This document shows positions 42,459 to 51,609 of a stretch of 64,000 nt of DNA, piece by piece (positions within the stretch are counted from its first letter, which is position 1; every line of letters starts with the position of its first letter). This DNA is from Fictibacillus marinisediminis. GTDB lineage: Bacteria; Bacillota; Bacilli; Bacillales; Fictibacillaceae. Position numbers and translations under genes: made by a program. Under the pieces are notes generated by a model. It worked only from the letters and a program-made list of their open reading frames with translations, had not been told where the DNA came from and made no database searches. The stretch covers positions 1,302,001 to 1,366,000 of the forward strand of contig NZ_JAIWJX010000002.1 in assembly GCF_023149135.1 (NCBI RefSeq), in the 5' to 3' direction.

Positions 42459-42641
42459 CAATTCTGCACGTTCTGAATATTATCGCCGTATTCCCCTAAG
42501 ATTTTCTTTCAATTTCCATAAATCAATCGGAAACTTTCGAAAAAATACGAAAAGAAAAAGAAGGGCTGGCTTTCCTAATGTCAAAGATAAAGCGTGTAGG
42601 AGAATTCCTACTTTTAAAATTCAGATGCAGGAGGGATCACC

Positions 42642-42980
42642 ATGAAACGCATCCTAACATTTGAACCCAATAAGCCGGATCCTACAGACGTTGCTCACAT
42701 CATTAAAGATGCTGCAGAATATGCCAATAAAGAGTGTTACAGGACCAATCTGCTGTCAGTCAATCATATTAATGTCCTATTGCATGTCATTGAATTGCTG
42801 CAAGAAGAAAAACAGGAGCAAATTCAGTCCGCTCAAGAAAATTTGAGAGAATGGAGTGTGCGGTGGGAACAAGGGGATGTTCATTTTGTTCCTGAACTCA
42901 TGAATATGGTAAACAGCATGGTGCAAAACCCATCGCCTCTCTTAAAACAGGTGGGTACTATCGCTTCAAACGAGTATTAA
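42642..42980 (+). CDS. Hypothetical helical protein
   Basis: 112 residues, ATG behind AGGAGGGATCACC. Mostly helical, no membrane segment, no signal. Recognisable blocks: DPTDVAHIIKDAAEYANKE and VNHINVLLHVIELLQEEKQEQIQSAQENL. Not placed in a family. It may form a unit with the following coiled-coil protein gene. Confidence 0.65.
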   Translation: MKRILTFEPNKPDPTDVAHIIKDAAEYANKECYRTNLLSVNHINVLLHVIELLQEEKQEQIQSAQENLREWSVRWEQGDVHFVPELMNMVNSMVQNPSPLLKQVGTIASNEY

Positions 42981-43063
42981 AAGTTTATTTAACAAAATTC
43001 CTCTGCGGTGCATATGATGTTTATGGGTATTTGCCTACGATGCATACAGGGGGAGCGGATAGT

Positions 43064-43462
43064 ATGACAGAAAAAAATGACATTCAAGAACAAGAGAGTG
43101 AAGAGGTTAGCGGCAGAGAGGCTTTGGATGTTAACGGCATAATGAATTTAGCAGGAAGTATTCTCAACAAAGACGATGATTCCATTGATCTTAGCAGCAT
43201 GATGATGATGGCTGCAAACTTGTTAAAAGACGATGGCCTTCTTGGAAACTTAGGTTTTGCTCAAGCCTCCGATGCTCTTGTCGAAGATGAACAGCAGAAT
43301 AGTGAGCTGGAGTGGCTGTCACGGCAGCTGCATGATCTCACCCATCAAAATATTGAGCTGAAGGAAGAATTGGTTGCTATTAAAGAGCAAATCTCTGAGA
43401 CGAAAGAAGCGATAGCACAGCTTGTAGAGGCTTCAAAAAAACGCTGGTGGCAGCTCAAATGA
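43064..43462 (+). CDS. Hypothetical acidic coiled-coil protein
   Basis: 132 residues from the ATG at 43064 (GGGGGAG site). Acidic N-terminus, a methionine-rich middle (SIDLSSMMMMAANLLKDDGLL) and a predicted coiled coil at about residues 85-122 (LHDLTHQNIELKEELVAIKE...), ending in WWQLK. Cytosolic. No function recognised; a terminator follows. Confidence 0.65.
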   Translation: MTEKNDIQEQESEEVSGREALDVNGIMNLAGSILNKDDDSIDLSSMMMMAANLLKDDGLLGNLGFAQASDALVEDEQQNSELEWLSRQLHDLTHQNIELKEELVAIKEQISETKEAIAQLVEASKKRWWQLK

Positions 43463-43465
43463 AGA

Positions 43466-43504
43466 CAAAAACGGAAGGCCTCTTAGAGGTGTTCCGTTTT
43501 TAGT
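43466..43504 (+). terminator. Intrinsic terminator
   Basis: AAAAACGGAAGGCCTC / GAGGTGTTCCGTTTTT. Confidence 0.85.
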
Positions 43505-43743
43505 TTGTTTGCTTTATAATTTCTTCATTTCTTCATATTTATGAACCTTTCCAGGAAATGCTTTGTTAAAGGGAACGGGTTTGAAATTCTTCCTATGTAC
43601 AACGATATGGGGGTTGTTCCCATGGCACACAATTCGCAATTTCCGCTTCCTTTTACAATTTCAAAGCCATATACGGTTCCTGACCGTTTATTTTCTTCAA
43701 CCCAGGTGTCCAAGCTATTTTAACAATAAAATGCTCAGCACTT

Positions 43744-44028
43744 TTAAGAGTTGAGCTTTTTATTATGTTTAAGGCCGTCCAATAGAACATGCAGGCCAAA
43801 CAGAAAATGTGGTTCACCATGAACAACTGCTGAATAGCCGGCGAGTTCATTCAGTGCAGGATATTGCTCTACAGACAGTGATTGGAACATTTCTTTTGTC
43901 TCTTTCAATAATTGATCCATTGGAATTCTTTGCGCTTTCGATGTATGCACAAGGATCATCTCATCTTTAACAAAGGAAAGAACATAATTATTAAATAAAC
44001 TGGCGGCTGCTGGAACCTGTTCTTTCAA
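43744..44028 (-). CDS. TetR C-terminal-domain-like protein lacking the DNA-binding domain
   Basis: 94 residues from TTG at 44028, behind AATAAGGAGGTCTGAATAAC. The sequence resembles only the ligand-binding half of TetR/AcrR regulators (the FLFGLHVLLDGLKH end is typical). No helix-turn-helix is encoded upstream in any frame. Either a truncated regulator or a free effector domain. Stands alone. Confidence 0.45.
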   Translation of the reverse strand: MKEQVPAAASLFNNYVLSFVKDEMILVHTSKAQRIPMDQLLKETKEMFQSLSVEQYPALNELAGYSAVVHGEPHFLFGLHVLLDGLKHNKKLNS

Positions 44029-44277
44029 GTTATTCAGACCTCCTTATTGCTTTTTGTCATTGTCATTATTCTGTGATTAAGCCATGGGGCAAGCGAAAGA
44101 AAAAGCAGTTCAGCCAAAAGTTTAAATGAAAGTGAAACCTTTTGCAGATGTCAAAAGCCCTGTTTTAATGGATGGATACTAAATATTCAGAAAATAAGTT
44201 TACGTTAAAACTATAGAATGATAAAATATTGGTGAAACGTTTCGATAAAATAAAATAAATCAGTGAGAGGAGAAAAA
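44029..44277. promoter_or_regulatory. Divergent control region with operator for the GH144 gene
   Basis: Contains the 10-bp palindrome GAAACGTTTC at 44234-44243, 34 bp before the GH144 start, identical to four copies around 49 kb. No further gene seen. Confidence 0.75.
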
Positions 44278-45621
44278 ATGAAGAAGCTAATGCATGTGGT
44301 GATCGCTTCAGTATGTATTCTTTTTACCGTCTGTTCAGCTACTGCGGCTCAGGCCTCTGAACATAACCAGGCTGCATTTCAAAATGATTTGAAAGCGATT
44401 GCAAAGGATACCTATTCTTATTTTAGTGATTATACCGATCCAAAAACGGGGTTAACGAGTGATACGGTCAGGCTCTCAAACGGGAAAGTTGAAGAAGCCA
44501 AACATACATCACCCACCAATATTTCAATGTATCTCCTGAGTACCATATCTGCGCAGGAAATGGGCTTTATTTCGCGAAAGGAAGCCGTTCAGCGCATCCA
44601 AACAACACTCCATACACTGAACAGCTTAAAGAAGTGGAACGGCTTATTTTATAATTGGTACAATACGGACGGCTCTCTTAAAACGGACTGGGGACAATTT
44701 ATTTCGCAGGTAGACAATAGCTGGCTGACGGCGGGATTAATGACCGCAGGACAGGCGTATAAGGAGCTCTATCCGCAAACAAGCAAACTTGTAAAGGCGA
44801 TGGATTACAAGACACTTTATGATCCGGAAGTTGGACAGTTCCGTGGCGGCTATGATGTTGTGACGGGTAAATTGACTGAACATCATTATGGGATGTTTTA
44901 TACCGAGCCAAGACTGGGGAGCTATATCGCCATCGGCAAAGGAGATGTACCAAGGGATCATTGGTGGAAAATGTACAGAACCCTTCCGCCTGAATGGGAT
45001 TGGCAGTCACAGACTCCAGAAGGACCAACTGCAGAGTATGACGGTGTCTCAGTTTTCGAGGGGCATTATGAGTACAAGGGTGTAAAGTATGTACCGAGCT
45101 GGGGAGGAAGCATGTTTGAAGGGCTGATGCCGGGCCTTGTGTTAAATGAGAAAAAATATGGCAAGAACGCACTTGGGTTAAATAACGAGCGGCATGTGCA
45201 GCTGCAAATGGCGTTTGCGAAGGAGAAAGGATATAGGGCTTGGGGATTCTCTCCTGCTGCCACTCCTGAAGGCTACAGTGAGTTCGCAGCAACACCGCTT
45301 GGAACATCAGGTTATAAAGATGATGGTACGGTAACGGCTCATGCATCGTTTCTTGCACTGGACTATGCACCAACAGCCGTCCGTAAAAACCTTGATGAGC
45401 TTAGTAAATTGCACGTTTATGGGAAATATGGGTTTTATGACTCCGTAAATGTAAAGAGCGGGGAAGTGGCCAAAGCCTACCTGGCGCTGGATCAGGGAAT
45501 GATTATGGTATCGATCGCCAACCATGTGAAGCATGATGTGATCCGTAATTACTTCCATCAAGATCCTATCGCTGAAAAACCGCTAGATTTGCTGAAAAGG
45601 GAAGAGTTTTCGATTAAATAA
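44278..45621 (+). CDS. Secreted GH144-like endo-beta-1,2-glucanase
   Basis: 447 residues from the ATG at 44278 (GAGAGGAG site). Signal peptide (KLMHVVIASVCILFTVCSATAAQA). The mature part is an alpha/alpha-barrel of the glycoamylase-like type (PF10091), with YKGVKYVPSWGGSMFEGLMPGLVLNE and RAWGFSPAATPEGYSEF, then VTAHASFLALDYAPTAVRKNL. GH144 members of this kind cut linear beta-1,2-glucan to short sophorooligosaccharides. The neighbouring GH94, GH3 and ABC genes and the shared operator support that role. The activity itself is inferred. Confidence 0.8.
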   Translation: MKKLMHVVIASVCILFTVCSATAAQASEHNQAAFQNDLKAIAKDTYSYFSDYTDPKTGLTSDTVRLSNGKVEEAKHTSPTNISMYLLSTISAQEMGFISRKEAVQRIQTTLHTLNSLKKWNGLFYNWYNTDGSLKTDWGQFISQVDNSWLTAGLMTAGQAYKELYPQTSKLVKAMDYKTLYDPEVGQFRGGYDVVTGKLTEHHYGMFYTEPRLGSYIAIGKGDVPRDHWWKMYRTLPPEWDWQSQTPEGPTAEYDGVSVFEGHYEYKGVKYVPSWGGSMFEGLMPGLVLNEKKYGKNALGLNNERHVQLQMAFAKEKGYRAWGFSPAATPEGYSEFAATPLGTSGYKDDGTVTAHASFLALDYAPTAVRKNLDELSKLHVYGKYGFYDSVNVKSGEVAKAYLALDQGMIMVSIANHVKHDVIRNYFHQDPIAEKPLDLLKREEFSIK

Positions 45622-45624
45622 TGA

Positions 45625-45664
45625 AAGAGCGGCTGTCCGAGTGGGTATGCCGCTCTTTTTTTGT
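45625..45664 (+). terminator. Intrinsic terminator of the glucanase gene
   Basis: AAAGAGCGGC TGTCCGAGTGGGTAT GCCGCTCTTTTTTTG. Confidence 0.88.
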
Positions 45665-45687
45665 GTGATTTGAATGCTTGATTGCTG

Positions 45688-45800
45688 TTTACCCGCGAAA
45701 ACGTGAGGGATATCCGCGGAAATGAGAGATTTACCCGCCAAAATAAAAAAACACCCGCCAAAACAGCACATTTACCTGCCAAAAGCTGATTATAGTAAAC
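45688..45800. repeat. 20-21-bp periodic array E (TTTACCCGCCAAAA, 5 units plus inverted end)
   Basis: Units at 45688, 45709 (degenerate, GATATCCGC), 45730, 45750 (AACACCCGCC) and 45771, spaced 21, 21, 20 and 21 bp. The last is followed exactly 24 bp later by the inverted GTAAA at 45795-45799 (GATTATAGTAAACTAC). Same architecture as array C. Confidence 0.9.
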
Positions 45801-45830
45801 TACGAACTCTCATACTGTCAGGTGCACCTA

Positions 45831-45868
45831 AAAAAAACACGCAGACTGCTAAAAGTCTGCGTGCTTGG
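45831..45868 (-). terminator. Intrinsic terminator of the ABC operon
   Basis: AAAAACACGCAGACTGCTAAAAGTCTGCGTG; leftward reading ends in GTTTTTTT. Confidence 0.88.
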
Positions 45869-45870
45869 CT

Positions 45871-46752
45871 TTATTTCATCCCCGAAATGGTGTAGCCCTC
45901 AATAATATGCTTTTGAAACAGCATGAAGATGATCACGATCGGTACGACCATAAAGGTAGAACCGGCCATCTGCAAGGCGAAGTTGCCGCCATATTGTCCT
46001 TTTAAAAGAGAAAGCCCGACAGACAGGGTATACAGTTTTTCATCGTTGGCGATGATCAAAGGCCATAGGAAACTGTTCCAGCCGGCGATAAATGTCAGGA
46101 TCCCCTGAACAGCCAGGATGGGTTTAGAGATCGGCAGTATAATCTGAATGAACACCCGGAATTCACTGGCTCCATCGAGGCGTGCGGCTTCAAGAAGCTC
46201 ATCTGGAATGGTAGACATGAACTGACGGAACAAAAAGATGCTGAACGCCCCGACTAATCCTGGTAAAACAATTCCGGCCATCGTATTCGTCAGGTGAAGC
46301 TGGTTCAAGATCAGGTATACGGGAATCATCGTTACTTGCCCGGGAATCATCATCGTAGCGAGTACGAGGTAGAACAATTTTTCCCGCCCTTTGAATTGGT
46401 ACTTGGCAAAAGCATATCCCGCCATCGCGTTTAAGAACAAACCAGCGAATGAACAGAGCACCACGATGATTGTGTTCCGCAAATAAACCGTGAAGTTCAT
46501 GTTTTCAAACAGGTTGGTAAAATTCTCAAGCGTAAATTCATGTGGCAAAAAGGTTGGCGGGATCTGCATGACTTCCATTTCAGGCTTGAACGCAGATAAG
46601 ATCATCCAAATAAATGGAATAGAGACGAGAAATCCACCGAGAGCCAAAATGATGCCGGTTACCCATTGCTGGCCACTGGCCGTTCTTCGGGCTTTAACTG
46701 AAGCATTAGTTTTCGTCTTTGCTTTTATCGCAGTCATCTCTAAATTCTCCAT
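45871..46752 (-). CDS. Carbohydrate ABC importer permease (MalG type)
   Basis: 293 residues from the ATG at 46752 (AGAGGTGG site; the longer frame to 46893 overlaps the other permease). Six membrane helices; the ABC coupling motif is EAARLDGASEFRVFIQIILPISKP. Together with the next permease and the binding protein it imports sophorooligosaccharides, inferred from context. No ATPase gene is present, so it must use a shared one such as MsmX. Confidence 0.9.
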   Translation of the reverse strand: MENLEMTAIKAKTKTNASVKARRTASGQQWVTGIILALGGFLVSIPFIWMILSAFKPEMEVMQIPPTFLPHEFTLENFTNLFENMNFTVYLRNTIIVVLCSFAGLFLNAMAGYAFAKYQFKGREKLFYLVLATMMIPGQVTMIPVYLILNQLHLTNTMAGIVLPGLVGAFSIFLFRQFMSTIPDELLEAARLDGASEFRVFIQIILPISKPILAVQGILTFIAGWNSFLWPLIIANDEKLYTLSVGLSLLKGQYGGNFALQMAGSTFMVVPIVIIFMLFQKHIIEGYTISGMK

Positions 46753-46753
46753 C

Positions 46754-47638
46754 TTAATAGTCCACCTCTTTTTTCTGCAATCGGAATTGAAGCAGTGTGA
46801 TGATAATGATCGCAATAAACAAAATGAAAGATCCGGCAGCGGCATATCCGAAATTACTGAGCTGGAAACCATTTCTGTAAATAAACAGCGCAACAGAGGT
46901 GGTACTGTCGAGAGGACCGCCTTTTGTCATGACTAGCGGTTCTTCAAAAAATTGAAGCCAGCCGATCATGGTAGTGATTGAAACGAAAAAGATCGCGTAA
47001 CGCAGGAGCGGAAGGGTGATTTTCGTCAATTGCTTCCAGTTGGTTGCTCCGTCAAGCTGTGCCGCTTCATAGTAAGTTTTCGGTATCCCTTGGAGAGCTG
47101 CCAAAAAGATAATCATGTTCACACCGATTCCCCGCCAGACAGCGAGTGCGATCAGTGATACTTTCGACATGTTCGGATCGGTGAGCCATGGAACAGGAGG
47201 CAGGTGAAGCCAATTCAGTACATAATTGAATAGTCCGAGCTGTGGATTGTACAGGTAACTCCATACAACGGCGACTGCTACCACGTTTGTGATCGAAGGC
47301 ATGTAAAAGATCACACGGAATGCCCGGAAAATGCGTGATTTGCCGAAGTTGATCAACAAAGCGATGGCCAAAGAACAAACAATGACCAAAGGCACACCGA
47401 TTACTACATAAAAAAGCGTATTAAACAAGGACTTCATAAAAATAGGATCTTTAAAAACCTGAATGTAATTTTCCAATCCGACAAAATGAATCATCGACCA
47501 GTCGCCCAAACCTTCGAGACTGATGTCCGTAAAACTGATGACAAGAGCAACGACGATTGGAAACAGAGAAAACAGGCCTAAAAGGAGAAGGGCAGGTGCG
47601 ATAAATAAGTAAGGCGTTTTGGTGTTTATGGCTTTCAT
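46754..47638 (-). CDS. Carbohydrate ABC importer permease (MalF type)
   Basis: 294 residues from the ATG at 47638 (AAAGGAG site). Six helices; coupling motif EAAQLDGATNWKQLTKITLPLL. Ends two bases before the MalG-type gene starts. Upstream partner of that permease. Confidence 0.9.
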   Translation of the reverse strand: MKAINTKTPYLFIAPALLLLGLFSLFPIVVALVISFTDISLEGLGDWSMIHFVGLENYIQVFKDPIFMKSLFNTLFYVVIGVPLVIVCSLAIALLINFGKSRIFRAFRVIFYMPSITNVVAVAVVWSYLYNPQLGLFNYVLNWLHLPPVPWLTDPNMSKVSLIALAVWRGIGVNMIIFLAALQGIPKTYYEAAQLDGATNWKQLTKITLPLLRYAIFFVSITTMIGWLQFFEEPLVMTKGGPLDSTTSVALFIYRNGFQLSNFGYAAAGSFILFIAIIIITLLQFRLQKKEVDY

Positions 47639-47682
47639 GTTTCGCTCCTTTCTGCACATCGATCTAATCTGGGGATGTAAAG

Positions 47683-47713
47683 GGATAACTAGCAGAAAGT
47701 CTGCTAGTTATCC
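47683..47713 (-). promoter_or_regulatory. Strong stem-loop between binding-protein and permease genes
   Basis: Perfect 13-bp stem GGATAACTAGCAG / CTGCTAGTTATCC with a 5-base loop and no T tract after it. Such hairpins commonly protect or trim mRNA so that the binding protein is made in excess over the permeases; partial termination is also possible. Confidence 0.75.
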
Positions 47714-47723
47714 GGGTTTGTCT

Positions 47724-48982
47724 TTATTTATTTAAAAGATTTTCCGCTTTTTTGTTGAACGCGTTCATTTCTTTTTTCGGTGTGGTTTGGCCGCGGTAAA
47801 TCTTTTCAAAGCTGCTTAAGTATTCTTGAGCGACCGGCTCCCATTGTTTGATGACAGGCATTGGTTTGGAATCTTTCATCTGTTCGCCGAACGTTGTGTA
47901 GAACTTGTTGTCTTTCAGTGACTGATCTTCCCATGCTTTTTTAGTAGAAGGAAGAGAATTTGTCATATTCATCCATTTCAGCTGAGTTTCAGGCTTGTTC
48001 ATAAATGCCAGGAATTTCAGTGAAGCATCTTTGTGTTTTGTATATTGGAAGACAGAAAGATTGGAACCGCCAAGTGCTGATAGATTGTTTTCCTTTTTAG
48101 GAAGGACAGCGGTTGCCCATTTTCCTTTAAGTCTGGTGCCTGGTCGTTAATGAGTTTAACCATCCACGGACCGCTTATAAACATTGGCAGAATACCGTCG
48201 CCGCGGAATCCTTGTACGATATCAATACCAGCGTCTTTTGGCGCAGATCCGTTTTTAAAGAAGCTGTTTAAATAATCGACCGCTTCCACAAACTTTGGAT
48301 CATTGAAATGAGGTTTGCCTTGGCTATCGAGCAATTCCGCTCCGTTTTGTCGGGCGAACATAAAGCCTAAGCTTTGTTCTTTGACATCAAGGCTGATGCC
48401 GTACTTATTCTTCCCGCGCTCAGACAGTTTCTTGGCAGCTGCACTTAGTTCTTCCCACGTTTTTGGAGCTTCACTGAAACCGGCTTTCTTTAAAAGATCG
48501 GTACGGTAGAAGAGAACGCGTGTGTCGATATACCATGGAACACCGACCGTTTGGTTTTTATATTTGGTTGTTTCTATAGAACCGGCATAATAGTTGGACG
48601 GGTCGAGCTCTGGGTATTTTTTTACATAAGGTTTTAAATCCAGCAAAGCTTTGGCGGATCCGAATTCTGGAATCCATGTCGTTCCCATCTGCAAAACATC
48701 AGGCCCTTTTTTAGCAGCAACAGCTGTTAGCAGCTTATCGTGGGCAGTCTCCCAAGGGATCGCCTGAACCTTAACATCAATTTTTGGATTTTCTTTTTCA
48801 AAGGCTTCGGCAATCTTGGGTAATGATTTGGCTTCTTCTCCCATTCCCCAGACATTAATCACTGTCTTTCCGCTTCCTGATGAACTGGCTGAACAGCCTG
48901 TGAGCGCACCTGACATGAGTAATGCTCCTGCCAAAGAACTGACAATTAGCTTTTTGTTGAGTTTAGGTAACCAGTTTTTCAT
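47724..48982 (-). pseudogene. Sugar ABC importer substrate-binding lipoprotein, one-base frameshift
   Basis: Would be about 419 residues (family 1 sugar-binding protein). Starts at 48982 behind GGGGGAG; lipoprotein signal with LTGC. Typical segments: KTVINVWGMGEEAKSLPKIAE, VGVPWYIDTRVLFYRTDLLKKAGF and ILPMFISGPWMVKL. The frame breaks near 48121-48130: with one extra base the sequence would read APDLKGKWATAVLPKKENN and continue into the downstream frame ending at 47724. Either inactivation or a sequencing error. Confidence 0.88.
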
Positions 48983-49074
48983 ATTTGCTCCCCCTATACG
49001 TTGATCAATTTTTGGGTCTTATCCATTTTACTTCTTCACTGCAGGTTAATTCTAGTAAAGTATTCCTTTTCAGT

Positions 49075-49141
49075 GAAACGTTTCTATTACTAGCAAAAAA
49101 ATATAGAAGAAGATTTTCAATGCTTTTTATTGAAACGTTTC
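49075..49141. promoter_or_regulatory. Two GAAACGTTTC operators upstream of the ABC operon
   Basis: Perfect palindromes at 49075-49084 and 49132-49141, 57 bp apart, just upstream of the leftward binding-protein gene. Confidence 0.8.
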
Positions 49142-49275
49142 GACAGGGCTATTATAATTCATAATGAAATCGTTTACAACTGAATTTTCAAATGTATTTT
49201 TAAAAAAATAAATATTCTAACTATTTATGTTTATGAATCCCTTTACCTGCAAGGGATTCAGCAAGAGACATAAGT

Positions 49276-49353
49276 GAAACGTTTCAATTCTTTCATTGAC
49301 GATGATGTTTTGAACCCTTTATAATCCTCTTTGAATAGTAATCGAAACGTTTC
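49276..49353. promoter_or_regulatory. Promoter of the GH3-GH94 genes between two operators
   Basis: TTGACG (49296-49301), 18-bp spacer and TATAAT (49320-49325), flanked by GAAACGTTTC palindromes at 49276-49285 and 49344-49353. The layout fits repression by the LacI-family protein of the locus; the sites also resemble degenerate CcpA cre sites. Confidence 0.8.
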
Positions 49354-49420
49354 TACGTATTTCGGAATGATAAGTTACATCTACCTTGAACGTATATTAA
49401 AACCGATTGGAGGAAATGAA

Positions 49421-51586
49421 ATGTCAGACCAAACATTACATTCTCTTGTAGAAGAAATGACTCTAAATGAAAAAATTGCTCAGCTTATGCAGCTGGCCGC
49501 TCCTTTTTTTGAAGGATCAAAAGAACAAGGAGAGATAACGGGGCCGATGGCAGAAATGGGCGTTACGAAGGAAACAGTCAGAAATAGCGGTTCGGTCCTT
49601 GGGGCATCCGGCGCGAAAGAGGTGCGTGAGATACAGGAAGCACATCTTAAAACCAACCGGCTGGGTATTCCGCTCTTGATCATGGCGGACATTGTTCATG
49701 GATTTCAGACGATTTTTCCGGTACCGCTTGCGATCGGGTGCTCATGGGATATCAAGCTTGCGGAAAAAAGTGCGGAGATTGCCGCCGCTGAAGCCTCTGT
49801 AGCAGGTGTTCATGTAACGTTTGCTCCGATGGTCGACCTCGTCCGCGATCCGCGATGGGGAAGAGTCATGGAATCCACAGGAGAAGATCCTTATTTAAAC
49901 AGTGAATTTGCTCGCGCTTTTGTTCGTGGTTTTCAAGGAGATGACCTAACATCCGATACTTCCCGTGTTGCAGCATGCGTCAAGCATTTCGCGGCGTACG
50001 GAGCCGGGGAAGGGGGACGTGACTATAATACTGTAGACATGTCTGAACGGCAGCTGAGGGAAATGTACTTGCCGGCCTATAAAGCAGCATTGGATGAAGG
50101 CAGTGAGATGGTCATGACCGCTTTTAACACGGTGGACGGCATACCAGCCTCAGGAAACAAGAGGCTGATGCGCGGTCTCTTGAGAGAGGAATGGGGATTT
50201 GACGGCGTCCTCATCTCAGACTGGAGTGCAGTAAAAGAACTGATTCCCCATAGTGTGGCAGTGAATGAAAAAGAAGCAGCCGCCAAAGCGCTTACGGCGG
50301 GTGTCGATATTGAAATGATGACATTGTGCTATGTGAATCACTTAAAGGAGTTAATTGAAAACCGTGAAGTATCAGAAGATCTTCTGGATGAAGCTGTACT
50401 CCGCATTCTTGGATTAAAGAAGAAACTCGGGCTGTTTGAAAACCCTCATCGCGGAACGGATGAACAAAGGGAGCAGGAAGTGATCATGAGTGAGCCGCAC
50501 AGAGCGGTGGCGAGAGAACTTGCAGCCAAGTCTTGCGTTCTATTAAAAAATGAAAATGTCCTTCCACTTCAATCCGGCCAAAAGGTTGCACTGATTGGCC
50601 CATTTGCACAAAACGGAGATATTCTTGGGCCCTGGTCATGGAAAGGTTCTAGAGAAGCAGCGATTCAACTGTATGATGGGCTGAAGGAAAGACTGGCTCC
50701 TGATAGATTATCCGTTTCAAAAGGCTGCAGTATTGAAACTGGTACGGAGGAAGAGCTTCAGCAGGCTCTGGAAACAGCGGCTCATGCAGATATCGTTGTT
50801 CTTGCGCTTGGCGAAAACTCGGATATGAGCGGAGAAGCTGGGAGCCGAAGCGACATCAGACTGCCTGAAATTCAGCACGAACTGCTTTCAGCTTTAAAAA
50901 AAATCGGTAAACCAATTGTCACCGTTTTGTTTAACGGCCGTCCTCTCGATCTTAGGGATGTTACTGAGCAGTCAGACGCTATCCTTGAAGCTTGGTTTCC
51001 TGGAACAGAAGGAGGCCACGCGGTGGCAGAGCTTCTTTTAGGAAAAGTAAATCCGTCCGGAAGGCTGTCAATGTCGTTTCCACATTCGGTGGGGCAGGTG
51101 CCGGTTTATTATAACTGCTTTAATACTGGGAGGCCTCAAGGCGCACCAGATGCACAAGAACGCTATGTTTCTCAGTATCTTGATGTGCCGAACGAAGCGC
51201 TTTACCCGTTTGGGTTTGGATTAAGCTACACGTCATTCAGCTACGGAGAACCGGTATTATCAAGTAATGTTTTAAAACCGGGTGAAGCGATTCAGCTATC
51301 CATTACGGTCGCGAACACAGGAGATCGGGATGGAGATGAGACGGTACAGCTTTATGTGAGAGACATGGCGGGTGAAGTTGTCCGTCCGCTGAAAGAGTTA
51401 AAGGCGTTCGAGAAAGTGGCGCTTGTGGCCGGAGAGAAGAAGGAAATCATCTTTACATTAAAAGAAGAACAACTGAGATACCATCATTCAGATTTAACGT
51501 TAGCGAGCGATCCCGGAGCCTATACCGCTTATGTGGGCCCTTGCAGCTCCAATGTGAAGGAAGTAACGTTTTCGTTAGTTAAATAA
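49421..51586 (+). CDS. GH3 beta-glucosidase (beta-1,2-glucan-degrading type)
   Basis: 721 residues from the ATG at 49421 (TTGGAGGAAATGAA). Three-domain GH3: the barrel with MADIVHGFQTIFPVPLAIGCSWD and the nucleophile aspartate in GVLISDWSAV, the second domain with VLLKNENVLPLQSGQKVALIGPFA, and a C-terminal Fn3-like domain (VANTGDRDGDETVQLYVRD). No signal peptide, so cytosolic. In Listeria innocua a similar GH3 enzyme next to the GH94 phosphorylase prefers sophorose and short beta-1,2-glucans. Operon leader; GH94 follows. Confidence 0.9.
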   Translation: MSDQTLHSLVEEMTLNEKIAQLMQLAAPFFEGSKEQGEITGPMAEMGVTKETVRNSGSVLGASGAKEVREIQEAHLKTNRLGIPLLIMADIVHGFQTIFPVPLAIGCSWDIKLAEKSAEIAAAEASVAGVHVTFAPMVDLVRDPRWGRVMESTGEDPYLNSEFARAFVRGFQGDDLTSDTSRVAACVKHFAAYGAGEGGRDYNTVDMSERQLREMYLPAYKAALDEGSEMVMTAFNTVDGIPASGNKRLMRGLLREEWGFDGVLISDWSAVKELIPHSVAVNEKEAAAKALTAGVDIEMMTLCYVNHLKELIENREVSEDLLDEAVLRILGLKKKLGLFENPHRGTDEQREQEVIMSEPHRAVARELAAKSCVLLKNENVLPLQSGQKVALIGPFAQNGDILGPWSWKGSREAAIQLYDGLKERLAPDRLSVSKGCSIETGTEEELQQALETAAHADIVVLALGENSDMSGEAGSRSDIRLPEIQHELLSALKKIGKPIVTVLFNGRPLDLRDVTEQSDAILEAWFPGTEGGHAVAELLLGKVNPSGRLSMSFPHSVGQVPVYYNCFNTGRPQGAPDAQERYVSQYLDVPNEALYPFGFGLSYTSFSYGEPVLSSNVLKPGEAIQLSITVANTGDRDGDETVQLYVRDMAGEVVRPLKELKAFEKVALVAGEKKEIIFTLKEEQLRYHHSDLTLASDPGAYTAYVGPCSSNVKEVTFSLVK

Positions 51587-51609
51587 ATTGAAAGATTTGA
51601 GGGGGATCC

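Noticed and set aside
43525..43713. Leftward 62-residue frame with GSGNCELCAMGTTPISLYIG
   Set aside because: Reads somewhat like a protein and has a CxxC, but starts at TTG with no ribosome binding site and is overlapped by an equally open plus-strand frame. May be a remnant; not supported.
44699..45373. 224-residue leftward ORF inside the glucanase gene
   Set aside because: Antisense to the clear GH144-like coding sequence; no domain and an odd histidine/proline/serine composition.
49276..49285. CcpA cre site
   Set aside because: GAAACGTTTC resembles a cre core, but the flanks lack the usual extended WTGNAANCGNWWNCA form at several copies and all copies lie in the one locus with its own LacI regulator; catabolite control cannot be excluded.
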